This document shows, in pieces, positions 1 through 5,970 of a stretch of 5,970 nt of DNA (positions within the stretch are counted from its first letter, which is position 1; every line of letters begins with the position of its first letter). The position numbers and the translations under genes were made by a program. The notes under the pieces were generated by a model. That model was not told the origin of the DNA. It saw only the letters and a list, made by a program, of their open reading frames with translations, and searched no databases. The DNA is from Hyphomicrobiaceae bacterium (GTDB lineage Bacteria > Pseudomonadota > Alphaproteobacteria > Rhizobiales > Hyphomicrobiaceae). The DNA is taken from NCBI GenBank assembly GCA_020442225.1, contig JAGRKR010000608.1, positions 1 through 5,970 on the forward strand, written 5' to 3'.

Positions 1-175
1 TGCCGATCCGGATGTTTTCGCCGAAATCATCACGGGCCGGGCTGGCAGCACCGGCAAGGCTGGCGCCTGAGCGCCGCCCCGCGTGGCGGGCGGACACGAG
101 CGGCGGCGCCTCGTGGCTGTCCGCCGGCTTGAGCGCGATCGTTGCCGGCGTGCCGCAGGGGAGCGTGTGTCGCAT
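1..175 (-). CDS. N-terminal part of an unknown protein, cut by the left edge
   Basis: Reading leftward from an ATG at 175-173, 58 codons are open to the window edge. About 83% of them end in G or C, matching the clearly real genes here. The protein starts MRHTLPCGTPATIALKPAD and its last visible residues are DDFGENIRIG; the visible part is rich in Ala, Pro and Arg, with no membrane segment or family motif I recognise. It follows the 187-residue gene on the same strand after a 61-base gap, so the two may be co-transcribed. The ribosome-binding site is weak: GAAGGT ends 12 bases before the ATG, and the frame stays open upstream, so the start is uncertain. The function is unknown. The competing plus-strand reading at 2-70 is only 22 codons long and is judged a shadow. 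Confidence 0.6.
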   Translation of the reverse strand, partial: MRHTLPCGTPATIALKPADSHEAPPLVSARHAGRRSGASLAGAASPARDDFGENIRIG

Positions 176-236
176 CGCCAGGCCAGGACCTTCGACGCGG
201 CTCGGCGGGCGGTCGTCGCATGACCGGAGGGGTGAG

Positions 237-800
237 TCAGGCAGCGCCCGTCTGCTCGTCGCCGCGGCCATCCAGCGTGCGGCGGATCCGCGAGATGCGC
301 GCTTGGGCCGAGGACAGCATTTCCGCGATGTGCCGGGCGCGCTCGGCCTCGACGGCATGGCCCGCGAGTTGGCGATAGATGCGCTGCGCATCCTCGGCGA
401 TGGCTTCCGTGATCGCGGGATCGGCGCCGGCCTGGGCCAGGAGCGTCGCGCCTTCGTGGACGCGGGCGGCCGATTCGAGCACGCCGTTGAGCGCCAGCCA
501 ATCGGCGCCGTTTTGGGTTCCGGAGAGCATGCGTAGCTTGCTGTCGGCGCTCATCAGCAGCCGTCGCAGATCCTCGAGCTGGCGGGCGACATCCTGGAGA
601 TACGGAGGGGCGGATTGCCCGAGCACGGCCCGCTCGAGCCGCAGCAGCGATTCGGCCGTGCGGGCGGCCTCGGCTGCGAGCGTGCGACGTGCAAACTCCG
701 CCAGGAACCAGGCACCCCGCGGCGTTTCCAGCAGGGCGGCCTCGATCTCCCGGTAGATTGCTTCGTCGGTATGAGCCGTGCCCAATCGCGGCTCGCGCAT
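237..800 (-). CDS. Conserved helical protein of unknown function, 187 aa
   Basis: This gene encodes a soluble, almost wholly alpha-helical protein of 187 residues with no signal peptide or membrane segment. Near the N terminus (residues 16-39) it carries YREIEAALLE followed by TPRGAWFLAEFARR. From memory this resembles an N-terminal motif of uncharacterised alphaproteobacterial proteins, some loosely compared with the chemotaxis phosphatase CheZ; I cannot confirm that link and see no catalytic motif. Residues 65-92 and 129-175 have heptad-like patterns of Leu, Ala and charged residues that suggest coiled-coil or helical-bundle packing. The ATG at 800 is chosen over an in-frame GTG at 818 because GGAGG lies 7 bases upstream of it. 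It is divergent from the transporter at 921 and is followed on the same strand by the truncated gene ending at the left edge. The function is unknown. Confidence 0.88.
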   Translation of the reverse strand: MREPRLGTAHTDEAIYREIEAALLETPRGAWFLAEFARRTLAAEAARTAESLLRLERAVLGQSAPPYLQDVARQLEDLRRLLMSADSKLRMLSGTQNGADWLALNGVLESAARVHEGATLLAQAGADPAITEAIAEDAQRIYRQLAGHAVEAERARHIAEMLSSAQARISRIRRTLDGRGDEQTGAA

Positions 801-920
801 GGCCCCCCCTCCGCGCACGACGCTCCAGGAGGTAGGATTAGCCCGATTCGGAGGGGACCGCTCGCATCATGCGCTCTCAGCTGCGTCCGCGAAGAGTAGA
901 GGCAGGAGCACAGACGTGAG
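801..920. promoter_or_regulatory. Divergent intergenic region, expected to hold two promoters
   Basis: This 120-base gap separates a minus-strand gene (start 800) from a plus-strand gene (start 921), so both must be transcribed from it or close to it. I cannot pick out convincing -35 and -10 hexamers on either strand. It contains a perfect Shine-Dalgarno-like AGGAGGT at 827-833 with no ATG, GTG or TTG at the right distance, and CTCC-A-GGAG, a short near-palindrome, at 823-831. A 16-codon reading frame (869-919) ends one base before the transporter start. The assignment rests on gene orientation, not on a recognised motif. Confidence 0.45.
808..812 (-). promoter_or_regulatory. Ribosome-binding site that fixes the start at 800
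   Basis: On the minus strand GGAGG is followed by GGGGGCC and then the ATG at 800-798, a spacing of 7 bases. This is ideal for a Shine-Dalgarno site and makes the upstream in-frame GTG at 818 unlikely, because that codon would lie in front of this site. Confidence 0.7.
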
Positions 921-2129
921 ATGGCTCGCGAGGTGAATGCGGCGGAGCGCCTGGGATTTGCCGTCCGGGTTTCGGGGTTCTACGCGGCGGTGTTTCTGGT
1001 GGCGGGCACCTACATGCCATTCCTGCCGCTGTGGCTCGATTGGCGCGGGCTCGGCCCGGCCGAGATCGGCGTGATTTTCGCCGTGCCGCTGTTCGTGCGG
1101 ATCGTGGTGACGCCGGCGATCGCCTTTGCGGCGGACAGGCTGGGCGACCATCGCCGAGTGTTGATCCTGTTGTCCTGGGGCACCCTCGCGACGCTGCTGG
1201 TGCTGTCGCGCTTCGCCAGCTTCTGGCCGATCCTGCTGGTGTTCCTGGTCTATGCCCTGTGCTGGTCGACGGTGATGCCGCTGACGGAGACGATCGCCGT
1301 CTCCGGCGTCAAGCGGCTCGGGCTCGACTATGGGCGCATGCGGCTCTGGGGCTCATTGTCGTTTATTCTGGCGAGCTTCGTCGGCGGCTTCGTCATCGAC
1401 GCCTACGGCAAGCCGGCGGCCATCTGGCTGGTCGTGACGGGAGCTGCCGTTTCGATTTTTGCGGCCCATATGCTGCCGCGCCCGCACCAGCGCCGCGACG
1501 ACGATGCGCCGAACAGGCCGCGCTTGACCTTGGCGGAGGTCGGGCGGTTGGCGCGCATGCCCTCGTTCCTGGTGTTCCTGCTGGCGGCCGGCGCGGCGCA
1601 GTCGGCGCATGCCGTCTTCTACACGTTCGGCACGCTGCATCTGCAGAAGCAGGGTGTGGCGATGGGCCTGACCGGTGTGCTCTGGGCGATAGGCGTGCTG
1701 TCGGAGATCGTGTTGTTCGCGTTCTCGCGCCGGGTGGTCGCGCTGCTGGGGCCGCTGCGGCTGCTGGCCATCGGCGGGGCCGCGGCCGTGTTTCGCTGGA
1801 TCGTCATGAGCTTCGATCCGTCGCTGACGGCGCTGGCCGTCCTGCAGATCCTGCACGGCGCCACGTACGGCGCGGCGCATCTCGGAGCGATCTACTACAT
1901 CGGCGAGCGCGTGCCGGAATCCCAGGCCGGCACAGCGCAGGCGCTCTATGCGGCCGTCACCGCCGGCATCGGCATGGGGCTCGCCACCTCGCTGGCCGGC
2001 CGGCTCTATGCGGCCTATGGCGGCGGGGCGTATCTCGGCATGGCGGTCATCGCCGCCATCAGTCTGGCGGCCACGCTGTGGTTGATGGCGGCCGACCGCG
2101 CCAGCGGGGCCGGTCACGGAGCCCGCTGA
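921..2129 (+). CDS. Major facilitator transporter, HcaT/PPP-like (MFS_1_like)
   Basis: This gene encodes an inner-membrane secondary transporter of 402 residues with about 12 hydrophobic segments, starting near residues 16, 46, 78, 100, 144, 166, 213, 247, 275, 300, 338 and 366, and a charged central loop near 185-210. The loop after the second segment has the facilitator-type AADRLGDHRR (70-79). Several stretches match my memory of Escherichia coli HcaT, a putative 3-phenylpropionate transporter: LDYGRMRLWGS (135-145), QSAHAVFY (227-234), WAIGVLSEI (255-263), FRWIVM (291-296) and LQILHG (308-313). The family is therefore fairly secure, but the substrate is not, and no aromatic-acid degradation genes are visible. 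The ATG is preceded by AGGAG at 904-908, a rather long spacing of 12 bases; an in-frame stop at 897-899 rules out a longer protein. The stop codon sits in a small inverted repeat (CCCGC-TGA-GCGGG). Confidence 0.93.
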   Translation: MAREVNAAERLGFAVRVSGFYAAVFLVAGTYMPFLPLWLDWRGLGPAEIGVIFAVPLFVRIVVTPAIAFAADRLGDHRRVLILLSWGTLATLLVLSRFASFWPILLVFLVYALCWSTVMPLTETIAVSGVKRLGLDYGRMRLWGSLSFILASFVGGFVIDAYGKPAAIWLVVTGAAVSIFAAHMLPRPHQRRDDDAPNRPRLTLAEVGRLARMPSFLVFLLAAGAAQSAHAVFYTFGTLHLQKQGVAMGLTGVLWAIGVLSEIVLFAFSRRVVALLGPLRLLAIGGAAAVFRWIVMSFDPSLTALAVLQILHGATYGAAHLGAIYYIGERVPESQAGTAQALYAAVTAGIGMGLATSLAGRLYAAYGGGAYLGMAVIAAISLAATLWLMAADRASGAGHGAR

Positions 2130-2251
2130 GCGGGGGCGCGGTGCGTGATGCAGGCAGCCGGTCGGACGGCGGGCGTATCCGCTTGGCCGGTGGCGGGCGT
2201 CGCAGCTAATCTCGGCCCGGCAGTCGGCGGCAGGAGCAAGGATAGGCAACC

Positions 2252-3799
2252 ATGAGCGATATCACGCGGCGCGAGGTTTTCACCATCGCCGTGGCCTCGG
2301 GTTTGGGAGCGGCGAGCATCCTGGCGGCGACGCCGGAGGAGGCGGTGGCCGAGGCGGCCCGTCGCACCGTCACGCCCACCTGCACGCTGCTGCTGGTCAA
2401 CGACATCTACAAGATGAGCGAGGTGGCCGGCCGCGGCGGCTTCGCGCGGCTCGCCGCCATCGTCAAGAGCGAGCGGGCGAAGGGCGTGCCGCTGCTCTTC
2501 GCGCATGCCGGCGACATGTTCTCGCCGTCGCTGATGTCGGGTTTCGATCAGGGCGCGCATACGGTGGAGCTTCTCAACGTGGCCCCGCCGGACGTGTTCG
2601 TGCCGGGCAACCACGAGTTCGATTTCGGACCGGAGATCTACGCCCGCCGACGCGCGGAATCCCGCTTCGCCTACTTCGCGGCCAACCTGCGCAAGGCGGA
2701 CGGATCGCCGCTTCCCGGCCATGAGGACCGGCGCATGTTCGCGCTCGGCCCGCTCAAGGTCGGCGTGTTCGGCGTTGCCCTCGCCGAGACGCCGCTCATG
2801 TCGCAGACCACGGGATTGCGCTTCCTGGACGAGATGCAGACGGTGCGTGGACAGGCGAAGGCCCTGCGCGAGGCGGGCGCCGACCTCGTGGTGGCCGTGA
2901 CGCATACCGACTTCACGCGCGACCTGCAGATCGTCCGCTCGCGGCTCGTCGACGTGCTGCTGACCGGGCACGATCATGACTTGCGGCTGGTCTACGACAA
3001 CAAGGCGGTCATGGTCGAAAGCGGCGAGGAAGGCGAGTACGTCACGGCCATCGATATCTACGCGACGATCCGCGAAGGCAACGGCGCGCGCGCGGTGGTC
3101 TGGCGTCCGAATTTCCGGATCATCGATTCTGCGAGCGTCACGCCGGATCCCGAGGCGCTCGCCATCGTCTCGCGCTACGAGGTCGCGCTCGGGCGCGAGC
3201 TGGATGTCGTCATTGCCACCGCCGCAGTCGCCCTCGATACGCGCTCGGCCTCGGTGCGCTCTCAGGAAACGGTGATGGGCAACCTGATCGCCGATGCCAT
3301 CCGCCAGTCCACCGGCGCGGACATCGGCCTGACCAACGGCGGCAGCATCCGCGGCAACCGCCTCTATCCGGTCGGCCACAAGATCACGCGGCGGGACATT
3401 CTGAGCGAGCTGCCGTTCGGCAACCGCACCGTCATGGTGGAGATCACGGGGCGCGACGTGAAGGCGGCGCTCGAGAACGGCGTCTCCGACATCGACAATC
3501 GCGGCGGACGCTTTCCCCATGTCTCGGGCCTGCGCGTGCGCGTCGATGGTCGCGCGCCGGTGGGCTCGCGCGTCCGCTCCATCGAGGTTGCCGGCCGTCC
3601 GCTCGATCTCGAGGCACGCTACAAGCTCGCCTCCAACGATTTCATGCTGGCCGGCGGCGACGGCTATACCTCCTTGGCGCGTGGGCGCACGCTGATCGGC
3701 AAGACCGACGGCAAGCTGCTCGCCAACGTCGTCATGAGCTACGTTCGCCACCTCGGCAGCGTTGCCGGGCGCATCGAGGGGCGTGTCGTCGTCGCGTGA
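2252..3799 (+). CDS. Exported 5'-nucleotidase / cyclic phosphodiesterase family metallophosphoesterase
   Basis: The predicted enzyme removes phosphate from nucleotides or related phosphoesters outside the cytoplasm. The N terminus has a twin-arginine signal (TRREVF, residues 5-10, then a small-residue hydrophobic stretch to about 26), with a likely cleavage near 33-36. The calcineurin-like metallophosphoesterase domain spans about 43-290: ND-x-Y at 50-53, GD at 87-88, GNHEFDFG at 119-126, H218 in THTD, and GHDHD at 239-243. The C-terminal 5'-nucleotidase domain (about 320-505) shows NGGSIRGNR (362-370), typical of its substrate site, and FMLAGGDGY (464-472). Its 515 residues suit the family. 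The first metal motif is normally Asp-x-His; here it is Asp51-Ile-Tyr53, a pattern I recall from an NDVYEI-type subfamily, so activity is likely but specificity may differ from UshA. AAGGA at 2238-2242 stands 9 bases before the ATG. The gene lies between two transporters and next to a Pho-box-like repeat. Confidence 0.93.
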   Translation: MSDITRREVFTIAVASGLGAASILAATPEEAVAEAARRTVTPTCTLLLVNDIYKMSEVAGRGGFARLAAIVKSERAKGVPLLFAHAGDMFSPSLMSGFDQGAHTVELLNVAPPDVFVPGNHEFDFGPEIYARRRAESRFAYFAANLRKADGSPLPGHEDRRMFALGPLKVGVFGVALAETPLMSQTTGLRFLDEMQTVRGQAKALREAGADLVVAVTHTDFTRDLQIVRSRLVDVLLTGHDHDLRLVYDNKAVMVESGEEGEYVTAIDIYATIREGNGARAVVWRPNFRIIDSASVTPDPEALAIVSRYEVALGRELDVVIATAAVALDTRSASVRSQETVMGNLIADAIRQSTGADIGLTNGGSIRGNRLYPVGHKITRRDILSELPFGNRTVMVEITGRDVKAALENGVSDIDNRGGRFPHVSGLRVRVDGRAPVGSRVRSIEVAGRPLDLEARYKLASNDFMLAGGDGYTSLARGRTLIGKTDGKLLANVVMSYVRHLGSVAGRIEGRVVVA

Positions 3800-3870
3800 G
3801 GTGTGGCGCCGCATGAGCACCGGTGCACAAATCCGCGCCCCGGGATTGCCGCCGCTGGCCCGGCTGAAGT

Positions 3871-3888
3871 ATGACAGTTTCGTGACAG
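3871..3888 (-). promoter_or_regulatory. Pho-box-like direct repeat (candidate PhoB site)
   Basis: On the minus strand the sequence reads CTGTCAC-GAAA-CTGTCAT: two 7-base direct repeats with a 4-base spacer, an 11-base period. It matches the Escherichia coli Pho box, CTGTCAT-A(A/T)A(A/T)-CTGTCA(C/T), at 16 of 18 positions; similar CTGTCAT repeats are known in alphaproteobacteria. It lies in the gap after a phosphate-releasing nucleotidase, which fits phosphate control. Against it, the consensus points leftward, where no minus-strand gene is seen, and it ends 7 bases before the next plus-strand ATG, leaving no room for a normal promoter and leader. It could act in reverse orientation, repress, serve a later start codon, or be chance. 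Confidence 0.45.
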
Positions 3889-3890
3889 CA

Positions 3891-3895
3891 GAGGG
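3891..3895 (+). promoter_or_regulatory. Shine-Dalgarno-like GAGGG, start-deciding
   Basis: GAGGG abuts the ATG at 3896, too close to serve it, but stands 9 bases before the in-frame GTG at 3905, a normal spacing. This favours GTG 3905 as the real start of the following transporter, shortening it by 3 residues. Confidence 0.35.
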
Positions 3896-5119
3896 ATGGG
3901 CCGCGTGGCAGACGAGCGCGCCGTGCCGACAGGACTGGGCGCGGAACCGGACGCGAAGCCCGCTCGGACGCTGACGACGGTTTGCGCGGCGCATGCCGCC
4001 CATGATGGCGTGCACGACTCGATCTATGTGCTGTTGCCCTTGTGGGCCGAGGCCTTCGGGCTCAACTACGCGCAGGTCGGCTTGCTCAAGTCGGCCTTCT
4101 CCGGCGCTCTCGCCATGTTCCAGATGCCCGCCGGCATCCTCTCCGAGCGGCTCGGCGAGCGCTTCCTGCTCGTGCTTGGAACCGCCGCCGCCGGCATCGG
4201 TTACGCCATGCTCGGCCTGTCGACGAGCTTCCTCATGCTGTTCGCGATCGTGGCGCTGACCGGTCTCGCGTCCTCGGTGCAGCATCCAATCGGCTCGGCC
4301 GTCATCTCCAAGGCCTTTGCGCAGGGCGGGCGTCGGGCCGCGCTCGGCGTTTACAACTTCAGCGGCGACGTCGGAAAAATGGCCGTGGCGCTGCTGCTCG
4401 GCAGTGCCGTGACCTACGTCGGCTGGCGGACCGCGACGCTCGGTTACGGCCTCGTCGTGGTGGCCCTGAGCCTCGTCATTCTCGTGATGCTGCGCGAGAT
4501 CAGGGGCGCCGCGCCGCCCGTGCTGTCACCGATGTCCGCTGCGGCGTCGGGGGGCTGGGGCTTCACGGATCGCAGAGGCTACAGCGTCCTCTCCGGCATT
4601 CATGTCGTGGACTGCGCCTGCCGGACGGGCGTTCTCACCTTCGTGCCCTTTGCGCTGGCTGCCAAGGGCGCCTCGGCGGCGACCATCGGCCTTGCGTTCG
4701 CCCTCATCTTCGCGGGCGGCGCCGCCGGTAAGCTGGTTTGCGGGCTGCTTGGAGATCGGATCGGCCTGATCCGCACGGTCGTGCTGACGGAATTCGCCAC
4801 GGCCGGCCTGATCATCGCCACGCTGCTGGCGCCGCTCTGGGGCGCCATCGTTTTGTTGCCTCTGCTCGGCATCGCGCTCAACGGCACGTCCTCCGTGCTC
4901 TACGGCACCGTCGGCGAGTTCGTCAGGGCCGACCGTCAGGCGCGGGCGTTCGGCCTCTTCTACACGCTCGGCTCGATTGCCGGCACGCTGTCGCCGATCG
5001 CGTTCGGTGTCGTGGGCGACCTCGCGGGTTTGCGCGTGACGCTCGTCTCGCTCGCCGTCGTCGCGCTTCTGGCGGTGCCGCTGACGCTGATGCTGCGCAG
5101 CCACGTGAGCAAGGCCTGA
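3896..5119 (+). CDS. Major facilitator transporter, Fsr-like
   Basis: This gene encodes an inner-membrane transporter of up to 407 residues. A hydrophilic N-terminal tail of about 25 residues precedes roughly 12 hydrophobic segments. The facilitator signature occurs in both halves: GILSERLGERFLL (80-92) and GLLGDRIGLIRTV (283-295). The stretch SSVQHPIGSAVISKAF (126-141) followed by GG and then FSGDVGK (154-160) parallels, from memory, the GSSVFHPE region of the fosmidomycin-resistance protein Fsr, so a drug or metabolite efflux carrier is plausible; the substrate is unknown. A longer central loop lies near residues 200-228. The start is uncertain: ATG 3896 has a Shine-Dalgarno-like element directly against it, whereas GTG 3905 is well spaced, and GTG 3923 is also possible. 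An in-frame stop at 3872-3874 rules out a much longer protein. It follows the nucleotidase after 96 bases and precedes the dehydrogenase by 95. Confidence 0.92.
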   Translation: MGRVADERAVPTGLGAEPDAKPARTLTTVCAAHAAHDGVHDSIYVLLPLWAEAFGLNYAQVGLLKSAFSGALAMFQMPAGILSERLGERFLLVLGTAAAGIGYAMLGLSTSFLMLFAIVALTGLASSVQHPIGSAVISKAFAQGGRRAALGVYNFSGDVGKMAVALLLGSAVTYVGWRTATLGYGLVVVALSLVILVMLREIRGAAPPVLSPMSAAASGGWGFTDRRGYSVLSGIHVVDCACRTGVLTFVPFALAAKGASAATIGLAFALIFAGGAAGKLVCGLLGDRIGLIRTVVLTEFATAGLIIATLLAPLWGAIVLLPLLGIALNGTSSVLYGTVGEFVRADRQARAFGLFYTLGSIAGTLSPIAFGVVGDLAGLRVTLVSLAVVALLAVPLTLMLRSHVSKA

Positions 5120-5214
5120 GCCGCACCGGCGATTTTGCCACTCCCCTGGCGCTGCGGCCCGGCCCGTGACATGATCGCGGTGCAGCATGACGACCTCAAA
5201 CCGAGCGCGGCCCC

Positions 5215-5970
5215 ATGTCCACCACGTCGAGCCATGAGCGGAAGACACTGATCCTGACCGGCGCCTCGCGCGGGATCGGGCACGCGACGGTGAAGCGCTT
5301 CGCCTCCGCCGGCTGGAGGGTGATCTCCTGCTCCCGCCATCCGTTTCCCGAGGATTGCCCGTGGGAGATGGGGCCGGAGGATCACATCCAGGTCGATCTC
5401 GCCGATGTCGCCGCCACCAACCACGCCATCGCGGAGATGCGCGAACGCCTGAAGGCGCAGGGGTCCCGGCTGAACGCGCTCGTCAACAACGCGGCCATCA
5501 GCCCGAAGGGGGCGGGCGGCAGTCGGCTCGGCTCGATCGAGACCAGCCACGATGACTGGCTGCACGTCTTCCACGTCAACTTCTTCGCGCCCATTCTGCT
5601 GGCTCGCGGTCTCATCGCCGAGCTGGCGCGGGCGAAAGGCGCCGTCGTCAACGTCACGTCGATCGCGGGCGGCCGCGTGCATCCCTTCGCGGGCGCCGCC
5701 TACGCCACCTCCAAGGCGGCGCTCGCCTCGCTCACGCGCGAGATGGCGCACGATTTCGCGCCGCGCGGCATCCGCGTCAACGCCATCTCGCCGGGGGAGA
5801 TCGACACCGCCATCCTCTCGCCCGGCACCGATCGGATCGTGAAAGAGCAGATCCCCATGGGTCGCCTCGGCGAGCCGGAGGAGGTGGCCAAGGCCATCTA
5901 CTTCCTGTGCACGGATGCCTCGAGCTACGTGAACGGCGCCGAGCTGCACATCAACGGCGGCCAGCACGTG
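5215..5970 (+). CDS. Short-chain dehydrogenase/reductase, cut by the right edge
   Basis: This is a cytoplasmic NAD(P)-dependent oxidoreductase of the classical short-chain family. A Rossmann fold opens with TGASRGIG (15-22), followed by D61 after the third strand, NNAA (91-94), the catalytic set N122, S149, Y163 and K167 (YATSK, 163-167), and SPGEIDT (192-198). The visible 252 residues end in INGGQHV, the usual C terminus of the family, so only the stop codon or a few residues are probably missing. R19 in the glycine-rich loop and R41 after the second strand, with no acidic residue there, suggest NADP(H) preference. The substrate is unknown. The start is the first ATG after an in-frame stop at 5188-5190; it has no clear ribosome-binding site, so it may be translated weakly or without one. 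The gene follows the Fsr-like transporter on the same strand. Confidence 0.93.
   Translation, partial: MSTTSSHERKTLILTGASRGIGHATVKRFASAGWRVISCSRHPFPEDCPWEMGPEDHIQVDLADVAATNHAIAEMRERLKAQGSRLNALVNNAAISPKGAGGSRLGSIETSHDDWLHVFHVNFFAPILLARGLIAELARAKGAVVNVTSIAGGRVHPFAGAAYATSKAALASLTREMAHDFAPRGIRVNAISPGEIDTAILSPGTDRIVKEQIPMGRLGEPEEVAKAIYFLCTDASSYVNGAELHINGGQHV

Noticed and set aside
2..70. Plus-strand 22-codon tail ending in TGA, as if the end of an upstream gene
   Set aside because: It is short and lies opposite a 58-codon minus-strand frame with better third-position GC, so it is judged a shadow.
827..833. Perfect Shine-Dalgarno AGGAGGT in the divergent gap
   Set aside because: No ATG, GTG or TTG follows at a usable distance; only a rare ATT start would fit, giving a short unlikely peptide.
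2122..2134. Inverted repeat CCCGC-TGA-GCGGG around the first transporter's stop codon as a terminator
   Set aside because: It has a 5-base stem, a 3-base loop and no following T tract, so it is too weak to call a terminator.
1031..2209. Plus-strand open frame of 392 codons overlapping the HcaT-like gene
   Set aside because: It is an alternate-frame shadow rich in Arg, Ala and Gly, while the other frame gives a full membrane transporter with family motifs.
2183..2212. Possible promoter TTGGCC - 18 bases - TAATCT upstream of the nucleotidase
   Set aside because: Only 4 of 6 and 3 of 6 positions match the sigma-70 hexamers, which is not convincing in GC-rich DNA.
2114..4285. Minus-strand open frame of 723 codons
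   Set aside because: It lies opposite the nucleotidase and part of the second transporter, has the His/Arg/Asp-rich composition of an antisense shadow in GC-rich DNA, and shows no domain motif.
5120..5158. GCCGCA / TGCGGC inverted repeat with an inner GCCA / TGGC stem after the second transporter
   Set aside because: The stems are short and interrupted, with no T tract; a terminator is possible but unsupported.
4960..5967. Minus-strand open frame of 335 codons
   Set aside because: It lies opposite the dehydrogenase, whose cofactor and catalytic motifs are all present on the plus strand.

Overview
The window is GC-rich bacterial DNA. Its coding frames strongly prefer G or C at the third codon position, genes are tightly packed with gaps of about 60 to 120 bases, and one minus-strand protein carries a motif I associate with alphaproteobacterial (Hyphomicrobiales-like) proteins. 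An alphaproteobacterium is the best guess, but it is an inference. I see no rRNA, tRNA, insertion sequence, CRISPR array or plasmid or phage hallmark.

Layout. The left 0.8 kb lies on the minus strand. It holds a complete gene for a mostly helical protein of unknown function (237-800), and 61 bases downstream the N-terminal end of a second unknown gene that runs off the left edge (1-175). A 120-base divergent gap (801-920) separates these from four plus-strand genes: an HcaT/PPP-type major facilitator transporter (921-2129), a putatively exported 5'-nucleotidase/cyclic phosphodiesterase-family metallophosphoesterase (2252-3799), a second major facilitator protein resembling the fosmidomycin-resistance (Fsr) group (3896-5119), and a classical short-chain dehydrogenase/reductase that reaches the right edge without a stop codon (5215-5970, probably nearly complete).

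How the genes may work together. The nucleotidase has a twin-arginine signal and would release phosphate and nucleosides outside the cytoplasm. In the gap just after it lies a close match to the PhoB-binding Pho box (3871-3888, consensus on the minus strand), which hints at a link to phosphate starvation, although its orientation and its position almost touching the next start codon are awkward. The two transporters and the dehydrogenase are co-directional but separated by gaps of about 95 to 122 bases, so a single operon is possible, not shown. Their substrates cannot be read from the sequence.

Most notable points: the Pho-box-like repeat, the nucleotidase metal site in which the usual Asp-x-His is Asp-x-Tyr, and the two genes cut by the window edges. 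No clearly novel system is evident; this looks like ordinary chromosomal metabolic and transport DNA.
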